From the NCBI GenBank assembly GCA_020849425.1, contig JADLGH010000024.1:1-33097 (forward strand): a DNA stretch of 33,097 nt, written 5' to 3'. This document shows, piece after piece, positions 7,705 to 16,154 of the stretch. Below the pieces are notes generated by a model, which did not search any database, was not told the DNA's origin, and saw only the letters and a list, made by a program, of their open reading frames with translations. The translations under genes were made by a program, and so were the position numbers. The DNA is from Candidatus Dadabacteria bacterium. GTDB taxonomy: Bacteria > Desulfobacterota_D > UBA1144 > Nemesobacterales > UBA2774. The stretch's first letter is position 1; every line of letters begins with the position of its first letter.

Positions 7705-8607
7705 ATGAAGTGCCCAACTTGCGGATACAACAGCTTCGATCACCTGGACACCTGCAGGAAATGCGGTTCCCCGCTAAAGGGCGACCCACGGATCAGGCCC
7801 GTGATCGGCAACGTCGCTGAAGACGAATACGAGCCCCGGCCCCGGGCCCGGCCCGAATATACGCCCGGAAAAGACCCTCAGCCGGACGAATTCCTCGACA
7901 TCCCGATAAATGAAGGCCGTTCCCCTTCCGGGCGCGGAACCGAAGAAGGCGCCCCGGAAACACGGCAGCGCAGGCAAGGTGAGCAGCCCGATCTGTTTCG
8001 TGAATCGGAAGCCGCATCGGGCGTCTCTAATGAATCGGTGGAGGAAGAGCCGGACCCCCTGGAAGAGGGCAGGCCCGAAGACTGGCTGCCCCCGGGCCAG
8101 GGCGGCGCGGATAGAGGGGATAGATACGAGGACCCCTTTGCCGAAGACGAGCCATATACGGAGCCCGGAGCCGCGTATCGCGGACGCGAGGCCGACGAGG
8201 TCTACAACCTGGCCGGATTCCTCCCGCGGGCGGCGGCGTTTCTTATAGACATCGCAGTGATAGCGGTGATAGCATACATTACGCTGAAAATAAGCTTCGT
8301 GGTTGCAGGCGTCGGCGGAGGGGCCCCGGGCATGAATTATCTGTACCCGGTTCTTTTTCTTCTCGCCTCCACGTACTTTATTTTTCTTCACGCCCTCGGC
8401 GGGAAGACCATAGGAAAGATGCTGATGGGCATAAGACTCATAAACGACGAGGGGGGAGACGTCGGGATATGGGACGCGTTTTTGAGGTGGTTCGGCTATT
8501 TTATCTCGGCGGCCGTTATGCTGGCCGGATTCTTCTGGGCGATATTCGATTCGGAAGGGCAGGCGTGGCACGATAAGATGGCCGGGACTTACGTCGTAAA
8601 GGATTAA
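7705..8607 (+). CDS. Zinc-ribbon and RDD-domain membrane protein
   Basis: A 300-aa protein in three parts. Residues 1-24 form a zinc ribbon with two CxxC knuckles (CPTC at 3-6, CRKC at 17-20). Residues about 25-168 are a proline-rich, strongly acidic, low-complexity linker, probably disordered. Residues about 169-297 are an RDD domain with LPRAAAFLIDIAVIAVIAYI (Arg and Asp in the first helix), a second helix (about 212-231), the conserved GGKTIGKMLMGIRL segment, a third hydrophobic stretch (263-282) and the terminal WHDKMAGTYVV. RDD proteins are polytopic inner-membrane proteins of mostly unknown role; some have been proposed as ion antiporters. It is separated by 7 bp from gshA and probably co-transcribed with it. 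Function unknown. Confidence 0.8.
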   Translation: MKCPTCGYNSFDHLDTCRKCGSPLKGDPRIRPVIGNVAEDEYEPRPRARPEYTPGKDPQPDEFLDIPINEGRSPSGRGTEEGAPETRQRRQGEQPDLFRESEAASGVSNESVEEEPDPLEEGRPEDWLPPGQGGADRGDRYEDPFAEDEPYTEPGAAYRGREADEVYNLAGFLPRAAAFLIDIAVIAVIAYITLKISFVVAGVGGGAPGMNYLYPVLFLLASTYFIFLHALGGKTIGKMLMGIRLINDEGGDVGIWDAFLRWFGYFISAAVMLAGFFWAIFDSEGQAWHDKMAGTYVVKD

Positions 8608-8614
8608 AACGTAA

Positions 8615-9889
8615 ATGAAAAAACTAAGGGAAATAAACGAAAAGATATCTCAAAACCGCGAGAGTCTTGAATCATGGGCGCTCGGCAAGGCCGAGAAGGA
8701 ATTCATTCCGCTCTATTCCTCGGTCGATCTTCGCATATCCGATTACAAGATAGCCCCCGTGGATACGAATATCTTCCCGGCGGGGTTCAACAACCTGTCC
8801 CCGGAATCGAGGGACAGGGCGTCCGGGCTGTTCAAGGCCTACTTCGGTCAAAAGCACCCGAACGTGAGGAACATCACGATTATCCCCGAGCTGCACACGA
8901 GGAACCCCTATTACTGGGAAAACGTCTCCGTTCTGAGGTCAATACTCGTAAAGGTCGGCTATTCGGTGGACATAGGGATAGTCAGCGACGACTTTACTCA
9001 GGACAGCGCGACGTTCAAGGCCCTGAACGGCGAAGACGTCACGGCGTACAAGGTCCAAAAGAAAGACCACAGGGTCTTTACATCGAACTCCGTCCCCGAC
9101 CTTCTCCTTATAAACAACGATTTTTCGGAGAGGTGCCCGAAGTCGCTCAACGACATAATCCAGCCCGTGGAGCCGCCGGTGGAAATCGGCTGGCACACGC
9201 GCCGTAAGAACGTTCATTTCGATTTCTACAACAGGCTCGCACGCGAGGCGGCGGAGATAATCGGCATCGACCCGTGGGTAGTCAGCGTCGAGACCGTGCC
9301 GGTGGAAGGGGTCGATTTCGACGATCCCGCCGACCGCGAAAGGGTAGCCGAGGCGGGCGCCAGAATACTCGACAGGCTGAAAAGGGAATACGAGGCGAGG
9401 GGGGTGAGCGACAAGCCCTACCTCTTCATCAAGAGTAACTCGGGCACTTACGGAATGGCGGTTATAAGCGCCGCGGGGCCGGACGAGATAAGAAACCTCA
9501 ACGCCGAGGGCAGGAAGCGGATGCGCGTGAGCAAGGGCGGAAAGCCCGTCCGCGATATAGTCATACAGGAGGGCATACCGACGACGCTCACCCACGGCTC
9601 CGACTCCGCCGCGGAGCCCGTCTTTTACCTCGTAAACGCCAAGGTCGCGGGGGGCTTCCTGAGGGTCAACAGCGGCAAGAGCGGCCTCGAGAACCTGAAC
9701 ACGCGCGGGATGGAATTCGTTCCCCTGTATTATCACGGCTCCCCGGTCGAAAGCGGGGCCGAGTGCGTAGTCTGCTCGCCCGCGCACGAGCTCGTCTCCT
9801 CCATAGCCAGCATCGCCGCGGGCTACGAGATAGAGGAGATATTGAGAGAGGGCGGATGCAAGGACGACGAAACCGGAGCGCGCGCCTGA
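8615..9889 (+). CDS. gshA: Glutamate-cysteine ligase, Acidithiobacillus/proteobacterial type
   Basis: GshA joins L-glutamate and L-cysteine with ATP to gamma-glutamylcysteine, the first committed step of glutathione synthesis. The 424-aa protein matches the non-E. coli GshA family first defined from Acidithiobacillus ferrooxidans. It shows VDLRISDYKIAPVDTNIFPAGFNNL near residues 37-61, IIPELHTRNPYYWENV, VSVETVPVEGVDF, and FIKSNSGTYGMAV as an ATP-grasp-like nucleotide-binding region. Identification rests on recalled family sequence. It begins 7 bp after the RDD gene, with only a weak Shine-Dalgarno inside the upstream stop region, suggesting coupling. No gshB lies in the window. The downstream neighbour is convergent. 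Confidence 0.82.
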   Translation: MKKLREINEKISQNRESLESWALGKAEKEFIPLYSSVDLRISDYKIAPVDTNIFPAGFNNLSPESRDRASGLFKAYFGQKHPNVRNITIIPELHTRNPYYWENVSVLRSILVKVGYSVDIGIVSDDFTQDSATFKALNGEDVTAYKVQKKDHRVFTSNSVPDLLLINNDFSERCPKSLNDIIQPVEPPVEIGWHTRRKNVHFDFYNRLAREAAEIIGIDPWVVSVETVPVEGVDFDDPADRERVAEAGARILDRLKREYEARGVSDKPYLFIKSNSGTYGMAVISAAGPDEIRNLNAEGRKRMRVSKGGKPVRDIVIQEGIPTTLTHGSDSAAEPVFYLVNAKVAGGFLRVNSGKSGLENLNTRGMEFVPLYYHGSPVESGAECVVCSPAHELVSSIASIAAGYEIEEILREGGCKDDETGARA

Positions 9890-9939
9890 TTCGTTCCTGA
9901 CGCGGCGCGTGACGGTTTCAGCATTCCCGTTACGGGTTT

Positions 9940-11292
9940 CTACTTTTTCGCCAGGTTGAGGGTCCTTCTCAGAAGCACCGTGTATATCGGCTTTCCGCCG
10001 AGACCTTCCGCGACGACCGTCGCCGTAAGGCACGTGATTATGAGCGGAAGTATGAGGAAATAGTTCCCCGTCATTTCTATCGTAAGCGCGATGCCGGTAA
10101 GCGGCGCTCTCACGGTTGCGCAGAAGAGGGCCGCCATTCCGGCCACGGCGAAGGATTCGGGACTTATGTCGACGCCCGGGAAATAGAAGCCCGCGTAGTG
10201 CCCGAACCACATTCCGAAGAGTGTGCCCAGGGCAAGCATCGGGGCGAATATCCCTCCGGGCGCGCCTGAGCCGTAGCTTACCATCGTCGTCCCGAACCTG
10301 GCCGCGAACAGTATCAACAGGACCATCACGGGAAAGGTTCCGGTAAGCGCCCTGGGTATGACAGCGTATCCGCCGCCTATAGTATCGGGGAAAAACCACG
10401 CGAGAAGGCCGATCAGCCCCCCGACCAGAAGGCCCGTCAGGGAAAAGAGATAACCCTTCAGGTTCGCGAAGAAGTCGAGCGTCCTTACGAGAAGGAAGTT
10501 AAAGAGCACACCGAATACCCCGAACACTATTCCGAATACGAGAAAGAGCCAGAGGGAGGAGAGGGCGGGGGCGGAGAGCATCTGCATGGATATATCCGGC
10601 TGCTGGCCCATTATCGCGCGGAGCGCGATATCGGACGCGGCCGACGCCACGAGCACGGCCTGCACCGAGAGGAAGCTGTATTTAAACTCGGGGCGCATCT
10701 CCTCGAAGACGAACAATATGCCCGCGAGCGGGGCGTTGAACGCCGCCGTCAGGCCGCCCGCCGCGCCCGCGGCTATGAGGGCGTGGGAGTCGTCCCTGGA
10801 TACCCTGAAAATGTCGGAGACCATCTTCCCGATGTTCCCGCCCATCTGTATTGTCGGCCCCTCGCGGCCGAGCACCATTCCCCCGCCGAGAGACAAGAGC
10901 CCCCCGATGAATTTTACGGGCAGGACGAGCTTCCACCTTATGGGCCTTACGTCGTCGAGGGCGCCCTCTATCTCGTGGACGCCGCTGCCGCTCGTCTCGG
11001 GCGCGACCCTCCTTACCAGTAGAAACGCCAGGAATACGAGAACCGCGGAAAATAAAACGGACGCCATGACGAGTACGTAGGGCGATTGCGGCAGGCTGTC
11101 CAGGAGCATCTGCCTCAGCCCGCCGATCTTGTCTATCGAGATTTGAAACAGCGCGCCGATAATCCCCGTCAGGGCCCCGGCTATGGCCGCCCAAAAGATG
11201 AGCGGGGTAAATTTTTTTTCAGACGCGAGAAATCTTTTAAGAACCTTCGACAGCCCAGCGCTGCCTGTCTTCCGCTCAGAGTGAATCTCCAT
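9940..11292 (-). CDS. clcA: ClC-type chloride/proton antiporter
   Basis: A 450-aa ClC-family membrane protein with about ten hydrophobic helices. The three anion-selectivity motifs are present: GSGVHE (102-107), GREGPTIQMGGN (142-153) with the gating glutamate Glu144, and GAPGGIFAPML (343-353). The internal proton glutamate region FEEMRPEF (196-203) and the pore tyrosine in GGKPIY (432-437) match E. coli ClcA. This points to Cl-/H+ exchange rather than a channel. The C-terminus (IALTIEMTGNYFLILPLIIT) also follows ClcA closely and there is no CBS domain. The likely role is acid or ionic homeostasis at the cytoplasmic membrane. Shine-Dalgarno GGAGGA precedes the start. It is convergent with gshA and follows the PPOX gene after a 78-bp gap. 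Confidence 0.93.
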   Translation of the reverse strand: MEIHSERKTGSAGLSKVLKRFLASEKKFTPLIFWAAIAGALTGIIGALFQISIDKIGGLRQMLLDSLPQSPYVLVMASVLFSAVLVFLAFLLVRRVAPETSGSGVHEIEGALDDVRPIRWKLVLPVKFIGGLLSLGGGMVLGREGPTIQMGGNIGKMVSDIFRVSRDDSHALIAAGAAGGLTAAFNAPLAGILFVFEEMRPEFKYSFLSVQAVLVASAASDIALRAIMGQQPDISMQMLSAPALSSLWLFLVFGIVFGVFGVLFNFLLVRTLDFFANLKGYLFSLTGLLVGGLIGLLAWFFPDTIGGGYAVIPRALTGTFPVMVLLILFAARFGTTMVSYGSGAPGGIFAPMLALGTLFGMWFGHYAGFYFPGVDISPESFAVAGMAALFCATVRAPLTGIALTIEMTGNYFLILPLIITCLTATVVAEGLGGKPIYTVLLRRTLNLAKK

Positions 11293-11370
11293 CCATTCCT
11301 CCGGGGGTCAAACAATAAATTATAATCCGGTATACCCGCTCGCGGCGAGTCCGGGATCGGGGCTTGTCTA

Positions 11371-11796
11371 TCAGGCCGTAACGTCGCGGTACGAGATTAT
11401 TTTCGAAGGGGTTATCCTGACGAGCACCTCGCCCTCCCCGGAATTCCTCTTCCCGAAAGCCTCGGCCTTCGCCTGTCCCATGTACCTTGCCGCTATCCGC
11501 TTTGCCCAGTGGTAGAGCTCTTCGGGGTCTTCGGACAGCTCGGCCGTGCCTTCTATCATCACGAAGGAGTAGGGCGGGGCCTGGTCGTCTACGGCCATGC
11601 AGACCCTGGGCTCCCTTTTAATGTTCCTTCCCTTGACCGTTTCGGCCCCGGTCGTGAAAACGAGGCTGTCGCCGTCGAGGTCGTACCACACGGGCACGAC
11701 GTGCGGCGAGCCGTCCTTCCTTACCGTCGCGAGCTTGCCGGTCTTGGTGCCGTCCAGCAGGAATTTCCTTCGTTCGGCGTCATTCATTTCAGGCAT
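11371..11796 (-). CDS. PPOX-class flavin/F420-dependent split-barrel protein
   Basis: A 141-aa single-domain split beta-barrel protein of the pyridoxamine-phosphate-oxidase-like superfamily. Features are GKLATVRKDGSPHVVPVWYDLDG (typical first strands), LVFTTG, KGRNIKREPRVCMAVDD and the C-terminal VRITPSKIISYRDV. The same arrangement occurs in Rv1155-type F420-binding reductases and in FMN- or heme-binding relatives, so cofactor and substrate are open. The start follows a GGGAGG site. It lies 42 bp downstream of argH on the same strand and may be in the same transcript. No F420 biosynthesis gene is in the window. Confidence 0.8.
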   Translation of the reverse strand: MPEMNDAERRKFLLDGTKTGKLATVRKDGSPHVVPVWYDLDGDSLVFTTGAETVKGRNIKREPRVCMAVDDQAPPYSFVMIEGTAELSEDPEELYHWAKRIAARYMGQAKAEAFGKRNSGEGEVLVRITPSKIISYRDVTA

Positions 11797-11838
11797 GGGT
11801 GCCTCCCGCCCGGGCCTACCGGGACCTGTTTGAACGTT

Positions 11839-13233
11839 CTAACCTTCTTTTTTCCAGGAAGAGATATCTTTTTTCGCCGTCTCTATCATTCCGAGGACAT
11901 TCTCACCGGCCGTCCCGCCGAAGGACTTCCTGTTCCCGACCGAACCTTCGAGCGTGATGTAATCGAAGAGGTCCTCGTCGAAGGTCCTGGAGAACATCTT
12001 GTACTCGGAGATGTGAAGGTTAACGAGCTCCCTTCCTTTCTCTTCGGCGTATCCTACGATCTTCCCCGTAACTTCGTGCGCCTTTCTGAACGGCATTCCC
12101 TTGCGCGTGAGATAGTCCGCGATGTCGGTCGCCGTGATGAAGCCCTCGCCGAGCGCCTTCTCCATGCTCTCCCTTTTGAACTCTATCGTGTGCAGCATTT
12201 CGTGAAGGACGGCGAGGCAGGACTTCACGGTGTCGGCCGCGTCGAACATGGGCTCCTTGTCCTCCTGCATGTCCCTGTTGTAGGAGAAGGGGAGCCCCTT
12301 CATTATCGTGAGTATCGCCACGAGGTCGCCGTAGACGCGGCCCGTTTTCCCGCGTATGAGCTCGGCCATGTCGGGGTTTCTCTTCTGCGGCATTATGCTC
12401 GAGCCCGTAGTGAATTCGTCGCCGAGGTCGACGAAGTCGAATTCCTTCGTAGACCACAGGACGAGCTCCTCGGATATCCTGCTGAGATGCGTCATGAGGT
12501 TCGCCGACACCGATATGAACTCGATTATAAAGTCCCTGTCGCTCACGGTGTCTATGCTGTTCCGGGTCACTTCGGGGAATCCGAGCGCCGAGGCCGTGTG
12601 CTCCCTGTCAATGGGAAACGTCGTCCCCGCCCCCGCGCCGGCGCCGAGCGGCATTACGTTCACCCTCCCGAAGCAGTCTATGTATCTCTCCCTGTCGCGC
12701 CTTAGCATCTCGAAAAGAGCGAGGAGGTGGTGCGAGAGGAGGACGGGCTGCCCTCTCTGGAGGTGAGTATAGAGCGGCAGAACTGTGCCGAAGTTCTTTT
12801 CCGCGAGGTCTACCAACCTTTCCGATATGAGACCCAGGAGCTCTACTATCTCTTCTATTTCTTTTCTGAGGTAGAGCCTCATGTCGAGGGCTATCTGGTC
12901 GTTGCGGCTCCTGCCGGTGTGGATCTTGCCCCCGACCTCGCCTATCTTCTCGATGAGTCTTTTTTCGATGTTGAGGTGGATGTCCTCGTATTCTTCCCTG
13001 AACGGGAATTTCCCGGAATCGATTTCCTTCTCTATCTGCCGGAGCCCCTTTATTATCTTCTCGGCTTCCTTTTCGGGGATGATGCCGTTCGCCGCCATCA
13101 TCCCGGCGTGCGCGACGCTGCCCTCGATGTCTTCCTTGTAGAGCCTTCTGTCGAAGTCTATCGACGCCGAGAATTTTTCGGCCACCTTATGCGTACCCTT
13201 CTTGAACCTTCCCGCCCATGGTTTCTTGATCAC
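11839..13233 (-). CDS. argH: Argininosuccinate lyase
   Basis: ArgH cleaves argininosuccinate to arginine and fumarate, the last step of arginine synthesis. The 464-aa protein has the family start KKPWAGRF, the HTGRSRNDQIA block (105-115), THLQRGQPVLLSHHLL (156-171) and the superfamily signature GSSIMPQKRNPD (277-288) carrying the catalytic serine loop. The length is standard. The start is GTG with a GGAGG site at good spacing, and the N-terminal alignment to the family supports it. argG is not adjacent. The other arginine gene in the window, argC, lies about 13 kb away, so the pathway is scattered. The upstream neighbour is the divergent nitroreductase. Confidence 0.95.
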   Translation of the reverse strand: MIKKPWAGRFKKGTHKVAEKFSASIDFDRRLYKEDIEGSVAHAGMMAANGIIPEKEAEKIIKGLRQIEKEIDSGKFPFREEYEDIHLNIEKRLIEKIGEVGGKIHTGRSRNDQIALDMRLYLRKEIEEIVELLGLISERLVDLAEKNFGTVLPLYTHLQRGQPVLLSHHLLALFEMLRRDRERYIDCFGRVNVMPLGAGAGAGTTFPIDREHTASALGFPEVTRNSIDTVSDRDFIIEFISVSANLMTHLSRISEELVLWSTKEFDFVDLGDEFTTGSSIMPQKRNPDMAELIRGKTGRVYGDLVAILTIMKGLPFSYNRDMQEDKEPMFDAADTVKSCLAVLHEMLHTIEFKRESMEKALGEGFITATDIADYLTRKGMPFRKAHEVTGKIVGYAEEKGRELVNLHISEYKMFSRTFDEDLFDYITLEGSVGNRKSFGGTAGENVLGMIETAKKDISSWKKEG

Positions 13234-13498
13234 ACTCGGCCTCCGCTTTAAGCCTTTATATTACCGTGATTTCTACGGCCTTAGAATAAGGGGATTGTGA
13301 AACTATATCACGTAAGGGCCGTTAACTTAAGCCGGGGAGCGCCGATTTTCCGGCCTTCAGCGGCGTCCGAAAGCATACGAAACGGAAATCGCAGCGCTCG
13401 CGCTACTCCCGTGCATGCTGATATACTTAATCGTGTTAGCTGCCGCCGCTTCCCGGGCATGTCCGGGGCATGGCGGCTTTAAAACCGGAGGTGACAAA

Positions 13499-14011
13499 AT
13501 GGAAGTATTCGAATGTGTCAAAACGCTTAGCTCTATAAGGAGCTTCGTTACGGGCGACGTTCCCGAGGAGGTAATCGGCGAGGTAATGGAGTCGGGAAGG
13601 CTCGCCCCGAGCGCCCGGAACCAGCAGCCCTGGGAGTTTATTCTCGTTACCGACAGGGGCGTGCTCAAGGGGCTCGAAAAATACTGCACCAGCGGGAAAT
13701 TCGTATCGGAGGCCGCCTTCGCCGTCGTCGTCCTGACGGACCCGTCGAGCAAGTGGCACGAGGTAGACAGCACGCGCGCGGTGCAGAACATGGTGCTTAC
13801 GGCCTGGGGGCGGGGGCTCGGCTCGTGCTGGATAGGGATGATAGACAAAAAGGGACTCGCGCAGTATCTCGGCATCCCGGGCTCGCTCAATATCCTGACC
13901 GTCCTTCCCTTCGGATACTTCGACGATGGGCTCTCGGGTCACGGGAAAAGCCGGAAACCCCCGCACGAGGTATTCCATCTGAACCGGTTCGGTGTGAAGC
14001 CGGGGGATTGA
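13499..14011 (+). CDS. Nitroreductase-family FMN oxidoreductase
   Basis: A 170-aa nitroreductase-fold protein. It shows the usual N-terminal FMN contacts as SIRSF, LAPSARNQQPWEF, a central AAFAVVVLTD, a dimer-interface helix TRAVQNMVLTAWGRGLGSCWIG and LPFGYFDD before the C-terminus. Such enzymes reduce nitro groups, quinones or other electrophiles with NAD(P)H through bound FMN. The physiological substrate cannot be read from sequence. I use the ATG at 13499 rather than the longer ORF start at 13415, because GGAGGTGA lies just before it and the family begins here. It shares a 265-bp divergent intergenic region with argH, in which I see no other gene. Confidence 0.85.
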   Translation: MEVFECVKTLSSIRSFVTGDVPEEVIGEVMESGRLAPSARNQQPWEFILVTDRGVLKGLEKYCTSGKFVSEAAFAVVVLTDPSSKWHEVDSTRAVQNMVLTAWGRGLGSCWIGMIDKKGLAQYLGIPGSLNILTVLPFGYFDDGLSGHGKSRKPPHEVFHLNRFGVKPGD

Positions 14012-14024
14012 TCGCGCCGGGCGC

Positions 14025-15098
14025 TCAGGGCAGGACGGAGCCCGCGTCGAAGTCGAGGGCCGCCGCGAAGTCCCTCGTGATTATGGCCCGCACCAGCTTC
14101 TTCACGCGTCCCGTGGCGCCCAGGGACCCGACGTGGAAATGGACCGGGAAGCAGAGGTTAAGGAGAAGGCCGAGCCTGTAGTCCCTGACCGCGTCGTCCC
14201 TCGTATAGAGGCCGACGCCGTTTTCGACGATCGTGTCGAGCCATTTGTCCACGACTTCGTAGTGATATTTTCTTCGCTCGGAAACGGGCTCGCTCCCGGC
14301 CGTAAGCCTGGCCACGTCGAAAGCGCCCATGCTCCTTATCGCGAGCTGCCAGTCGATTATAACCACCCAGTCGTCCGAGCCCGGCTTCCCGAATAGGAGG
14401 TTATCGGCCCTGAGGTCGCTGTGAACTATGGTTTTCGGGCGGGAGTTTATCTCGCCGGCCAGCCATGGGGCGTGCCTCCCGAGTTTTTCTCCGAGCTCGA
14501 CCGCGCGCCTGTCGAGGAGCCCCCCGAAGTGCTCGACCAGGGACGGCCATTTTTCTTCGTAGTCCTGCCAGACCGGATTCTCGCAGGGCATCCACTCAAG
14601 CCCGTCGAGCCCGGGGCTGTCCCAGTACCTGGCGTGGAGCTTTCCTATCTCGGCCGTAATTCCGAGCGCCTCTTTCTCGCTTATTCCCCTGACCTGGTCC
14701 CCGGGTCTTAAAGCGCTCATGTCCTCCATGGCCAGCGCATAGGCCGGCGGCTCTATAACGGAGCCGTATATGCGGGGGAGCTTCATCGAAACGCCGGGGG
14801 CGACGTCCCTGTAAAACATTATCTCCCTCGTAAAGGCGTGGAGCTCTTCGCCCGCCTGCCTGTAGGATTCGGATTCGGGCTCGATTTTTATCACGAGCGA
14901 CTCCGGCGCTCCCTCTTCCTTCACGTCGTAAGCCGGGACCGCCTTCACCACGCTGCTCATAAACCCCTCGACCCCGCCCAGGGGCAGTATCCTGAAGTCC
15001 GTTACGCGCGATTTTCGTATGGCGCCGCCTTCTCTCAGTATGCGCGTCAGCCACTCGGGTGTGATCTCGCTTACGTGGAGGGGGTTCTTTATGCTCAT
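14025..15098 (-). CDS. Aminoglycoside-phosphotransferase/ecdysteroid-kinase-like kinase
   Basis: A 357-aa small-molecule kinase-like protein with a protein-kinase-like fold. The likely ATP lysine is in LVIKIEPES (Lys71). The catalytic loop reads IVHSDLRADNLLF (Asp228, Asn233) and the metal-binding motif is IIDWQ (Asp249), which takes the place of DFG. The LAMEDMSALRPGDQ segment and overall layout resemble the APH/EcKinase-like families, annotated in bacteria as phosphotransferases or oxidoreductase-associated kinases. The substrate is unknown and I do not claim antibiotic resistance. Its Shine-Dalgarno AAGGAG lies in the last codons of the upstream Apd1-like gene, 6 bp away, so the pair is translationally coupled. 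Confidence 0.75.
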   Translation of the reverse strand: MSIKNPLHVSEITPEWLTRILREGGAIRKSRVTDFRILPLGGVEGFMSSVVKAVPAYDVKEEGAPESLVIKIEPESESYRQAGEELHAFTREIMFYRDVAPGVSMKLPRIYGSVIEPPAYALAMEDMSALRPGDQVRGISEKEALGITAEIGKLHARYWDSPGLDGLEWMPCENPVWQDYEEKWPSLVEHFGGLLDRRAVELGEKLGRHAPWLAGEINSRPKTIVHSDLRADNLLFGKPGSDDWVVIIDWQLAIRSMGAFDVARLTAGSEPVSERRKYHYEVVDKWLDTIVENGVGLYTRDDAVRDYRLGLLLNLCFPVHFHVGSLGATGRVKKLVRAIITRDFAAALDFDAGSVLP

Positions 15099-15104
15099 GG
15101 ACCG

Positions 15105-16031
15105 CTACTCCTTGCCGCCGGCCTTTATTATGCCGACGCCTCCGTTTATAAAGCCCGAAACCCAGTCTCTTTTGCTGTCGCCGCAGTTCTTGAGAACCCT
15201 TGCGACGCGTTTGGATTTTATGACGTTTACCCTGTACGTCTCGCCCGCGCCGGGGGATATGAAGTCGACGGCGATACCGTCCCTGGTTTTCTTCTCGCGC
15301 TCGAGCGTGAATTCCGAAAGCCCGGTCTTGCCCGTTTCCGTCCTGAGGAAGTATTCCGCCGCCTGGGCCCCGGCGCTGTAGGAGGAGCGTCCGCGAAGGC
15401 TCCTGAGGTCGATCTCGCCGCGAAGGTATTTATCCACCACTTCGTCCGCTCTCTTCCCTTCCCTCACCCTTCCGTAGCATATGCCGTGCGGGAGGCAGAC
15501 GAACGTGGCGGCGAACCTGTGCCCTCCGATGTGATTCGTCTGCCACACGTTCCGCCCGTGAGGACCGGCCGCGGCTTCGAGGTATACGGGCTTTCCGAAC
15601 TTCCCGCAGCACGTGTCGCGCTCGCCGTTCGTGCATACGATTACGAGGGGCTCCTTCCTCTCGTATTTATCGTCCTCGAATACGGAGTCCACGTCCAGCG
15701 AAAGGAGGTCGTCGTAGGAGCCGAGATTTATCTCGTAGAGCTTTGCGTCCGTATCGGACGCGCGCGCAATGAAGAGGCTTATGCCATCGTCCTCCCTGCC
15801 TTTTTGGCTCACGACCTGAAGGCGGGAGCCCTTGACCGCCTTCCCGATCTTCTTCAGCTTCTCCCTGGCCGCCTTTGGAATGGAGCTGTCCTTGTACGCG
15901 TCGCCCGACCACCTGCCCCTGTACTCGATTAGTATCCAGCCGCCCGCCTCGGCCGCCGTGCCGTAAAGCGGCTCGCAGGCGCCGAGTGAGTCCACGGCGC
16001 ATAGGCCGCCCTTTTTTTTGTCCTTGCTCAA
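15105..16031 (-). CDS. Sucrase/ferredoxin-like (Apd1-type) thioredoxin-fold Fe-S protein
   Basis: A 308-aa protein of the sucrase/ferredoxin-like family, whose best-known member is yeast Apd1. The C-terminal half carries the thioredoxin-like ferredoxin signature VCTNGERDTCCGKFG (Cys133, Cys141, Cys142) and TNHIGGHRFAATFVCLPHG (His167, His171). In Apd1-type proteins two Cys and two His hold a [2Fe-2S] cluster. The N-terminal CAVDSLGACEPLYGTA is also typical. The start is TTG with only a loose GAGAGG site, and it is followed at once by a run of eight As encoding Lys. The protein is probably cytosolic and redox active; its partner is unknown. It is coupled to the downstream kinase gene and divergent from the ROK kinase. 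Confidence 0.82.
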   Translation of the reverse strand: MSKDKKKGGLCAVDSLGACEPLYGTAAEAGGWILIEYRGRWSGDAYKDSSIPKAAREKLKKIGKAVKGSRLQVVSQKGREDDGISLFIARASDTDAKLYEINLGSYDDLLSLDVDSVFEDDKYERKEPLVIVCTNGERDTCCGKFGKPVYLEAAAGPHGRNVWQTNHIGGHRFAATFVCLPHGICYGRVREGKRADEVVDKYLRGEIDLRSLRGRSSYSAGAQAAEYFLRTETGKTGLSEFTLEREKKTRDGIAVDFISPGAGETYRVNVIKSKRVARVLKNCGDSKRDWVSGFINGGVGIIKAGGKE

Positions 16032-16081
16032 TGCGTCGCGCCTCTCGAATCCTTGTGAATTTTGGTTCTTCCTTCGGCTTG

Positions 16082-16110
16082 TTTACAAGACGAGAACAAT
16101 CGACGATATT
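16082..16110 (+). promoter_or_regulatory. Candidate promoter of the ROK kinase gene
   Basis: TTTACA (16082-16087), a 17-bp spacer and GATATT (16105-16110) lie about 45 bp upstream of the start codon in the 123-bp divergent gap. Match to consensus is 5/6 and 4/6. Confidence 0.4.
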
Positions 16111-16154
16111 TTACAGCAAAGCAGTGAATATTTAACCCCGGGACCGGTAATCGC

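Noticed and set aside
8939-10399. 486-aa minus-strand ORF across gshA and the end of clcA
   Set aside because: It is antisense to two well-supported genes with all family motifs. Long shadow frames are expected in GC-rich DNA with this codon usage.
11509-12705. 398-aa plus-strand ORF antisense to argH and the PPOX gene
   Set aside because: Shadow frame: the opposite strand holds intact family motifs, and this protein shows no domain.
13297-13482. 61-aa plus-strand ORF between argH and the nitroreductase
   Set aside because: No ribosome site and no recognisable sequence; it lies in the divergent intergenic region.
13415-13498. Longer N-terminus of the nitroreductase with a hydrophobic start
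   Set aside because: The extra 28 residues imitate a signal peptide, but GGAGGTGA sits directly before Met29, where the family begins.
14025-15098. Antibiotic-resistance aminoglycoside phosphotransferase
   Set aside because: Only the generic APH-like fold motifs are present. Context and the EcKinase-like layout give no support for an antibiotic as substrate.
14838-15932. 364-aa plus-strand ORF antisense to the kinase and Apd1-like genes
   Set aside because: No motif recognised, while the minus strand encodes conserved catalytic residues in both genes.
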